In this document: positions 7,990 through 13,355 of the stretch, piece after piece
How positions within the stretch are numbered: position 1 is the first letter of the stretch
How the letters are laid out: the number at the start of each line of letters is the position of its first letter
From: Bacteroidales bacterium
GTDB lineage: Bacteria > Bacteroidota > Bacteroidia > Bacteroidales > VadinHA17
Reading direction: 5' to 3'
Length of the DNA stretch: 13,355 nucleotides
Assembly: GCA_030692905.1 (NCBI GenBank)
Contig: JAUYBT010000247.1
Location: forward strand, 1-13,355
Made by a program: the position numbers and the translations under genes
Notes under the pieces: model-generated
The model's input: only the letters and a program-made list of their open reading frames with translations
The model's database searches: none
Told to the model about the DNA's origin: nothing

Positions 7990-9480
7990 ATGCGAAGAAT
8001 AATCAGATTTAATTACAATCATCCGTTCATATACATTTTTTTGACTGCGATGCTTTTCATGAATATAAGCTGCAGACAAAAATTGCCCCATTTTACAGAA
8101 ACAAATCAGAATGTTGTTTTGAATCCTGATTATACTTCAATTTCAATTCCTCCAAATATTGCTCCATTAAATTTCATTATAAATGAAACTGCAAATCAAT
8201 ACCTGGTCAGGTTTCATAATTCGAATGGTATTGATTTTATAATCCGTTCAAAAGATGGTAGCATTGAAATTCCTCAAAAAAAATGGAATAAGCTATTATC
8301 AACTACTATTTCAAAAGAATTCTATATGGATGTGTTTGTTAAAAAATCTCAACAATGGGAAAAATTTAATACCATAACGAATTATGTTACACCCGATTCG
8401 ATTGATAAATATCTGGTATACAGGCTAATCGAACCCGGATTCGAAACCTGGAATAAAATGGGCATTTACCAGCGAAATCTTGAAAATTTTAAGGAACCAC
8501 CTGTCATGCTTAACAGTTTAAGTGACGGCAATTGCATGAATTGCCATACATTCTGCAAAAACAACAGCAATACAATGATGTTCCATATGAGGGGGGAACA
8601 TGGCGGTACTATCATCTATCACAACAAAAATCTTTTTAAAATAAACACTAAAACCGAAAATACAATTTCTGCTGGTGTGTATCCTTCCTGGCATCCCTCT
8701 GGAAATTATATTGCCTACTCCGTCAATAATATTGTACAGAGTTTTCATGCCATACCCGGGAAAAGAATTGAAGTTTACGATACCCTATCGAACATTATTG
8801 TTTACGATATAAATAAGAATATTATTACCAGCTGCAAGACTCTATCAGATCCCGATCGTCTCGAAACATTTCCAACCTGGTCGCCTGATGGCCGCTACCT
8901 CTATTTTTGCTGTGCCAAAAAACAACCTATGGATAAATATAACCAGATCCGGTATGATCTTCTGCGTCTAGCTTTCGATCCTGAAAATTGCAATTTTGGA
9001 ACACTTGATACCATCTGGTCCGTATCAGACCAGGGAAAGAGCGTCTCCTTTCCAAGAATATCACCCGATGGCAAATACCTTCTTTTTTGTATGTCCGATT
9101 ACGGAAATTTCACTATATGGCACCCTGAAAGTGATCTGTACCTGCTTAATCTGACTACGGGTAAAACATCCCAACCGGAAATAAACAGTAACAATACTGA
9201 AAGTTTTCATACATGGTCATCAACAGGGAGATGGATTGTATTCAGCAGCAGAAGGGTAGATGGTTTATACACACGGCTATATTTTTCATATTTTGACTCA
9301 TCGGGCCGGGCACACAGACCTTTTATCTTGCCACAAAGAAAACCCGGATTCTACTTTAACTTTCTGAAATCGTATAACCTTCCTGAACTGGTTACTACCC
9401 GGGTAGAATTGAATCCGAGAAAACTTACAAAGGTTACTTCATCTGTACCTGTAAATATCGTCTTCAAAAGTGCAGATTAA
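7990..9480 (+). CDS. PD40/TolB-like beta-propeller lipoprotein with a c-type haem motif
   Basis: The 496-residue protein starts with a signal peptide ending in the lipobox-like FMNISC (Cys28), so it is predicted to be a lipoprotein. A domain of about 150 residues precedes GNCMNCHTFCKN, which holds a CxxCH haem-c attachment motif (Cys182, Cys185, His186). PD40/WD40-like blades follow: YPSWHPSGNYIAYS (231-244), FPTWSPDGRYLYF (294-306), FPRISPDGKYLLF (354-366) and FHTWSSTGRWIVFSS (406-420). Such propellers often bind peptides, glycans or partner proteins. Genes of this type are often annotated as TolB-like or cytochrome c biosynthesis proteins, but there is no sign here of a role in cytochrome maturation. 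The distal haem ligand is not identifiable; Met196, Met197 or His199 are nearby candidates. It is coupled to the DUF6057-like gene. A redox or sensory role is inference. Confidence 0.8.
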   Translation: MRRIIRFNYNHPFIYIFLTAMLFMNISCRQKLPHFTETNQNVVLNPDYTSISIPPNIAPLNFIINETANQYLVRFHNSNGIDFIIRSKDGSIEIPQKKWNKLLSTTISKEFYMDVFVKKSQQWEKFNTITNYVTPDSIDKYLVYRLIEPGFETWNKMGIYQRNLENFKEPPVMLNSLSDGNCMNCHTFCKNNSNTMMFHMRGEHGGTIIYHNKNLFKINTKTENTISAGVYPSWHPSGNYIAYSVNNIVQSFHAIPGKRIEVYDTLSNIIVYDINKNIITSCKTLSDPDRLETFPTWSPDGRYLYFCCAKKQPMDKYNQIRYDLLRLAFDPENCNFGTLDTIWSVSDQGKSVSFPRISPDGKYLLFCMSDYGNFTIWHPESDLYLLNLTTGKTSQPEINSNNTESFHTWSSTGRWIVFSSRRVDGLYTRLYFSYFDSSGRAHRPFILPQRKPGFYFNFLKSYNLPELVTTRVELNPRKLTKVTSSVPVNIVFKSAD

Positions 9481-9484
9481 AAAA

Positions 9485-9504
9485 GCAACCTTTTGCATTT
9501 TTTT
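9485..9504 (+). terminator. Weak intrinsic terminator after the PD40 lipoprotein gene
   Basis: GCAA at 9485-9488 pairs with TTGC at 9493-9496 around a 4-base loop. The flanking A-run (9481-9483) can add pairs with the 7-T run at 9498-9504 across an A-A mismatch. It directly follows the stop codon. The stem is short, so efficiency is doubtful. Confidence 0.4.
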
Positions 9505-9626
9505 ATCGATAATTTGACTGAGCAACGTACCAAATCTTATTGATCCCGATTGCCATCATTTTTAAGAATAATTAACCTTATTTGTTATTAATAAATACCA
9601 AAATCCGGGAAAAAATGAGAAATAAA

Positions 9627-9658
9627 ATTGCTTTTTACAATAATGTTTCTTATTCTTG
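9627..9658 (+). promoter_or_regulatory. Possible promoter for the isomerase-MFS-oxidoreductase cluster
   Basis: ATTG at 9627-9630 and TATTCTTG at 9651-9658 each match the Bacteroidota -33 (TTTG) and -7 (TAnnTTTG) consensus with one mismatch, with the same 20-base spacer seen upstream of susC. Transcription would begin about 85 bases before the isomerase-like gene. The rest of the 9505-9749 gap is A/T-rich with no gene that I can see. Confidence 0.4.
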
Positions 9659-9749
9659 TTTACAAATTTAATCATTTTTGGTATTATGCTTTTTTAAAAC
9701 AGGAAGCCGAATTAATTTATTATTACCATAAATCCTAAAATCAGATATT

Positions 9750-10745
9750 ATGAGCAGACCAATTACACTTTTTACAGGACAATGGGCAGATTTGCCATTT
9801 GAAACTGTTTGTCAGAAAGCCAAATCATTTGGCTTTGACGGCTTGGAACTCGCTTGTTGGGGTGATCATTTTGAGGTTAATAAAGCTGATGAAGCATATT
9901 GCCGCAAAAAGAAAGAGACCCTTGCCAAATACGGACTTAAAGTATATGCTATTTCTAACCACCTTGTTGGCCAGGCCGTTACTGATCGTATCGACCAGAG
10001 GCACAAAAGTATTTTGCCAGCTTATATCTGGGGAGATGGAGATCCTGAAGGTGTTCGTCAACGGGCAGCACATGAGATGATAAGTACTGCTGAAGCGGCT
10101 AAAAGGCTCGGAGTTAATACTGTTAACGGATTCACAGGAAGTCCTATATGGCATCTTATTTACTCTTTTCCGCCTGTTACTCCGGCTATGATTGAAGAAG
10201 GTTATGCAGACTTTGCTGCACGCTGGACCCCTATTCTTGACAAATACCATGAACTGGGTATTCTCTTCGCTCTCGAAGCACACCCTACCGAGATAGCATT
10301 CGATATTGCATCGGCACGCAGAACACTGAAGGCAATTAACAACCATCCCAATTTTGGTTTTAATTTCGATCCTTCTCACTTTGGTTACCAGGGGGTTGAT
10401 TATTTAGAGTTTATACACACCTTCGCTGAAAAGATTTTCCATGTACACATGAAAGATGTAGGATGGTCAAAAGTACCGGTTGAGGCAGGTGTTTTCGGTG
10501 GGCATACTGATTTTGGAACACGCGGACGTTTCTGGGATTTCAGGAGCCTTGGCCATGGTGATATCAATTTTGAAGAGATCATCAGAGCACTTAATCGCAT
10601 CAATTACAAAGGTCCTTTGTCGGTTGAGTGGGAAGACAGTGGAATGGACAGGGAATCCGGAGCAAAAGAGGCATGTGAATTTGTCCGCAAAGTTGACTTT
10701 CCATCATCCAACATAGCATTTGATGCAGCTTTTGAAAAAAAGTAA
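9750..10745 (+). CDS. Sugar phosphate isomerase/epimerase-like TIM-barrel enzyme (AP endonuclease 2 fold)
   Basis: The 331-residue protein has no signal peptide and is cytoplasmic. It shows the xylose-isomerase-like TIM-barrel pattern: an early strand with GFDGLELACWGDHF (28-41), VYAISNHLVGQA (65-76), then the likely metal site, Glu176 in FALEAHPTE, Asp207 and His210 in NFDPSHFGYQ, His233 in FHVHMKDV, and Glu293 in LSVEWEDSG. The length fits the family. Members isomerise, epimerise or dehydrate free sugars, inositols or keto-sugars, and some related enzymes act as C-glycoside or 3-keto-glycoside lyases. The phosphate in the usual name is not a reliable guide. The MFS gene follows after 58 bases, so they probably share an operon. 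The next enzyme, a Gfo/Idh/MocA oxidoreductase, suggests a redox-linked sugar or polyol pathway. The exact reaction cannot be assigned. Confidence 0.9.
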   Translation: MSRPITLFTGQWADLPFETVCQKAKSFGFDGLELACWGDHFEVNKADEAYCRKKKETLAKYGLKVYAISNHLVGQAVTDRIDQRHKSILPAYIWGDGDPEGVRQRAAHEMISTAEAAKRLGVNTVNGFTGSPIWHLIYSFPPVTPAMIEEGYADFAARWTPILDKYHELGILFALEAHPTEIAFDIASARRTLKAINNHPNFGFNFDPSHFGYQGVDYLEFIHTFAEKIFHVHMKDVGWSKVPVEAGVFGGHTDFGTRGRFWDFRSLGHGDINFEEIIRALNRINYKGPLSVEWEDSGMDRESGAKEACEFVRKVDFPSSNIAFDAAFEKK

Positions 10746-10803
10746 ATTGTAGTACAAAGCAACAAAAACCTTTTAAAACTAACTCTTACCTAACAACCTC
10801 AAA

Positions 10804-12057
10804 ATGGATACTATTAAGAAAACCCAATTATTCAATGCAAGCTGTGTTGCATTAGTTGTTACAGCACTGGCCTTTGCCACCAGAGGTTCCTTTGTGGAAG
10901 CATGGGCAAGAGAATTCAGCCTGACCCATACCGAAGTGGGATGGATTATTGGCACCGCCTTCTGGGGCTTTACCCTGGCAATGATTTTTGGTGGACCACT
11001 GGTAGATATTATTGGTATAGGAAGAATAATCTCGATTGCTTTCTTCTGCCATGTAGCCGGAATAGTTCTGACTATTATTGCAACCGGTTTCTGGTCATTA
11101 TTTATCTCAACCTTGTTAATCGGTGTAGCTAACGGTAGTGTGGAGGCTGCTTGTAATCCATTGATAACAAGCATGTACACAGACCAGAAAACGCGGCGGC
11201 TTAACCGCTTTCATGCCTGGTTTCCTACAGGTATAGTTATCGGAGGTCTGGCTGTGTTTCTGTTTAATAAGTTTGGTCTGATCGACTGGCGCTACGCAAT
11301 GGGCATAATGCTGATTCCGACTTTTGCATATGGTTATATGTTTCTTAATAAGGAGTTTCCACAGACAGAGCGTGTTGTTTCAGGTTTTTCGTATAAAGAC
11401 ATGTTAAAAGCATGTGTTAGTCCTCTTTTCCTTTTCATGGCTTTCTGCATGATCCTTACCGCAGGAACTGAACTGGGTACAAATCAGTGGATTGCTGCAT
11501 TACTGGCAAACGTTTCAAGTAATCCTATACTTCTGTTAGTATGGATATCAGGTATCATGGCCCTGGCACGTCAGTTTGGCGGAACACTGATACATAATCT
11601 TAAATCAACCGTTGTATTGCTCACCTCTTCTGTTCTGGCTTTTGTCGGATGCATACTGATGGGTTATACCAGCGGAGCAATGGTTTTTGCATCAGCAGGC
11701 ATTTTTGCATTGGGTGTAGCATTTTTCTGGCCCTCCATGTTAGGATTTGTATCTGAGAATGTACCTCAGAGCGGTGCTTTAGGTCTGGCAATTATGGGAG
11801 GTATCGGCTTCCTTGGTGGAGCAATAGCACAACCCGTTCTTGGAGCAATTTTTGATGCACAGACAGTTGCAGCTATCCCTGCAGGACAAACTGTTGAAGT
11901 TCTGAAAGCAGCAGTGGCCGGAACACAGGAGGCTGCAACCTTGGCACAGGTTCAGTTAACAGGTGGTGCTCACACATTAAGATTTGTTGCATTCGTACCG
12001 GCTGTTTTGATTCTGTTCTTCACTTTCCTGCATATATGGAAAAGAAAACATGTTTAA
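10804..12057 (+). CDS. Major facilitator superfamily transporter
   Basis: The 417-residue protein has about twelve hydrophobic segments and typical MFS features. The loop after TM2 carries GGPLVDIIGIGRI (63-75), the position of the family signature between TM2 and TM3. A cytoplasmic central loop lies near 183-200 (NKEFPQTERVVSGFSYKD). TM4-5 contain NGSVEAACNPL and RFHAWFPTGIVIGG. A polar, alanine-rich extramembrane stretch of about 40 residues (351-390) lies between the last two segments, longer than in a minimal MFS protein. Lying between a sugar-isomerase-like enzyme and a Gfo/Idh/MocA dehydrogenase, it is most likely an inner-membrane importer of the sugar or polyol they process, probably ion-driven. 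The substrate is inferred from context only. Confidence 0.92.
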   Translation: MDTIKKTQLFNASCVALVVTALAFATRGSFVEAWAREFSLTHTEVGWIIGTAFWGFTLAMIFGGPLVDIIGIGRIISIAFFCHVAGIVLTIIATGFWSLFISTLLIGVANGSVEAACNPLITSMYTDQKTRRLNRFHAWFPTGIVIGGLAVFLFNKFGLIDWRYAMGIMLIPTFAYGYMFLNKEFPQTERVVSGFSYKDMLKACVSPLFLFMAFCMILTAGTELGTNQWIAALLANVSSNPILLLVWISGIMALARQFGGTLIHNLKSTVVLLTSSVLAFVGCILMGYTSGAMVFASAGIFALGVAFFWPSMLGFVSENVPQSGALGLAIMGGIGFLGGAIAQPVLGAIFDAQTVAAIPAGQTVEVLKAAVAGTQEAATLAQVQLTGGAHTLRFVAFVPAVLILFFTFLHIWKRKHV

Positions 12058-12063
12058 AAAAGT

Positions 12064-12140
12064 TTACCCCCCATCCCCCCCTAAAGGGGGGTTAAAAGAA
12101 CATGGATTTCAAAGCCCCCCATTTGGGGGGTTGGGGGGTT
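12064..12140. repeat. GC-rich paired inverted repeat in the MFS-oxidoreductase gap
   Basis: The left arm has C6 (12067-12072), AT, C7 (12075-12081), TAAA, G6 (12086-12091). The right arm has C6 (12115-12120), ATTT, G6 (12125-12130), TT, G6 (12133-12138). Each arm can fold into its own hairpin with a 4-base loop, and the right arm is close to the reverse complement of the left, so a larger cruciform is also possible. A further G5 lies at 12149-12153. The base composition is very different from the A/T-rich surroundings. Similar C-run/TAAA/G-run intergenic repeats occur in Bacteroidota genomes, from memory. There is no U-tract, so it is not a classic terminator. Confidence 0.85.
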
Positions 12141-12227
12141 GAAAAAGAGGGGGCAAGCGGCGAAAAAAGGTTGTAATTAACTGAATATAATATTATTAAG
12201 AGCACTTAGTAAATATAACAAAAAAAT

Positions 12228-13355
12228 ATGAAGAAGATAAGAATGGGAATGATTGGCGGGGGCATTGGGGCATTCATTGGTGATGCTCACCGCCGTGCTT
12301 CAAGAATATGTAATGATTTTGAGCTTGTAGGTGGGATTTTTGATGTCGACTATGAAAAGAGCAAACAGTTCGCAAAAATAGAAGGCATCAATCCCGACCG
12401 CTGCTATAAAAGTGTTGATACACTTATTAAAGCAGAGTCAGCCCTGCCTGCAGATAACCGGATGGAAGTTGTGACCATAGTCACACCAAATGCACTCCAT
12501 TATTCTTTTGCCAAAAGTTTTCTCAGCAATGGTTTTCATCTGGTTTGCGAAAAACCTATGACCATGACTGTAAAGGAAGCTGTAGAACTGGAAAAACTGG
12601 TTACAAAAAATAAGCTGACTTTTGCATTAACTCACACTTACACCGGATATCCCATGATCCGCCAGATGAGGGATCTTATTTCTAAAGGAATACTTGGCAC
12701 AATCCAGCGTATCGATGCACAATATTATCAGGGCTGGATCAATTCGATCATTCATGGAACTGGTAGCAGGATAACAGGTGTATGGAGACTTGATCCTAAT
12801 CATGCAGGAGCCAGCAGTTGTATGGGTGATATCGGAGTGCATGCCTTTAACCTTATAGAATACACTACAGGCATGGAGGTGAAAGAGGTACTTTCTGATC
12901 TTAATCCTGTTAAAGAGGGTATCCAACTTGATCTTGACGGAACTGTCTTATTGCGTTTCAGTAAAAATCTGAAAGGAGTTATCCGGGCAAGTCAGGTTTG
13001 CGGTGGGGAAGAAAACAACCTTACGATTGCGGTTTACGGATCAAAAGCCAGCCTTAAATGGGCACAGGAGAACCCAAATTATCTCTATATGTTAAGCGAC
13101 TCCGAACCGACTAAAATATATAAGCCTGCTCATGGATTCAATGATCAGCTTGCTGAGGCCAGCCATACAATGCCGGCGGGTCATCCTGAAGGTTTCTATG
13201 AAGCTTTGGCAAACATTTATAAAGGTACAGCTAAATCTATAAGAGGTGAGAAATTTACTCCAGGGGAATTCCCGACTGTTCATGACGGTGTAAGAGGAAT
13301 GAAGTTCATTCATTCAGTTGTTGATTCAAATAAAGAAGGAAATATCTGGGTTAAA
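12228..13355 (+). CDS. Gfo/Idh/MocA family oxidoreductase, lacking only its C-terminal end (runs off right edge)
   Basis: Translation from the ATG at 12228 stays open for 376 codons to the window edge. The N-terminus MKKIRMGMIGGGIGAFIG is a Rossmann dinucleotide-binding loop (GGGIGAFIG, 10-18) followed by AHRRAS. IVTPNALHYSFAKSFLSNGFHLVCEKP ends in the family EKP motif (108-110, Lys109 expected in catalysis), and CMGDIGVHAFNLIEY (198-211) holds the conserved D-x-G-x-H motif (Asp201, His204). The C-terminal alpha/beta domain is nearly complete: the ending GNIWVK looks like the final residues of the family, so only a few are probably missing. Members oxidise or reduce a sugar or polyol hydroxyl with NAD(P). 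The GAFIG-x-x-HRRA version occurs in members linked to sugar and glycoside oxidation, from memory. It follows the MFS gene by 170 bases that include the GC-rich repeat. Confidence 0.93.
   Translation, partial: MKKIRMGMIGGGIGAFIGDAHRRASRICNDFELVGGIFDVDYEKSKQFAKIEGINPDRCYKSVDTLIKAESALPADNRMEVVTIVTPNALHYSFAKSFLSNGFHLVCEKPMTMTVKEAVELEKLVTKNKLTFALTHTYTGYPMIRQMRDLISKGILGTIQRIDAQYYQGWINSIIHGTGSRITGVWRLDPNHAGASSCMGDIGVHAFNLIEYTTGMEVKEVLSDLNPVKEGIQLDLDGTVLLRFSKNLKGVIRASQVCGGEENNLTIAVYGSKASLKWAQENPNYLYMLSDSEPTKIYKPAHGFNDQLAEASHTMPAGHPEGFYEALANIYKGTAKSIRGEKFTPGEFPTVHDGVRGMKFIHSVVDSNKEGNIWVK

Noticed and set aside
9825..10379. Open frame of 184 codons on the minus strand
   Set aside because: It is fully antisense to the TIM-barrel enzyme, whose motifs and metal ligands are clear. 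The antisense translation shows no family features.
10779..11180. Open frame of 133 codons on the minus strand
   Set aside because: It is antisense to the MFS gene start and lacks any domain or signal. It looks like a by-product of the codon use of the real gene.
12064..12153. CRISPR array or mobile element end at the G/C-run repeat
   Set aside because: There are only two mirror-image arms with no regular spacers, no transposase and no target-site duplication that I can see, so it is listed as a repeat only.

Overview
The window looks like chromosomal DNA from a member of the Bacteroidota, probably the order Bacteroidales or a close relative. The evidence is a SusC/SusD outer-membrane uptake pair, a DUF6057-type membrane protein, A/T-rich leaders without Shine-Dalgarno sequences, and promoter-like sites fitting the Bacteroidota pattern (TTTG near -33, TAnnTTTG near -7). 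No rRNA, tRNA, CRISPR array, transposase or phage gene was seen. Two genes run off the window edges.

Left edge (1-675): the 5' part of a nitroreductase-family gene on the minus strand, then a divergent 92-residue exported protein of unknown function that may be a gene remnant. A 264-base gap (676-939) carries a near-ideal promoter and a 15-base direct repeat, and leads into susC.

Centre (940-9480): a TonB-dependent SusC porin and its SusD lipoprotein, closed by a strong hairpin terminator. Then comes a tightly coupled pair, a DUF6057-like polytopic membrane protein and a lipoprotein with a CMNCH haem-c motif and four PD40/WD40-like blades. No glycoside hydrolase, polysaccharide lyase, sulfatase, sigma/anti-sigma pair or hybrid sensor is present, so the substrate of the SusCD pair cannot be named.

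Right part (9750-13355): three co-directional genes, a TIM-barrel sugar isomerase/epimerase-like enzyme, a major facilitator transporter and a Gfo/Idh/MocA oxidoreductase that lacks only its C-terminal end. Together they suggest import and redox/isomerase processing of a sugar, polyol or oxidised sugar derivative. A GC-rich, self-complementary repeat lies between the last two genes.

A working picture is that SusCD brings a ligand across the outer membrane and the MFS/TIM-barrel/oxidoreductase module handles a small carbohydrate product in the cytoplasm. That the two modules serve the same substrate is inferred only from proximity. The least explained part is the DUF6057 and haem-motif PD40 lipoprotein pair.
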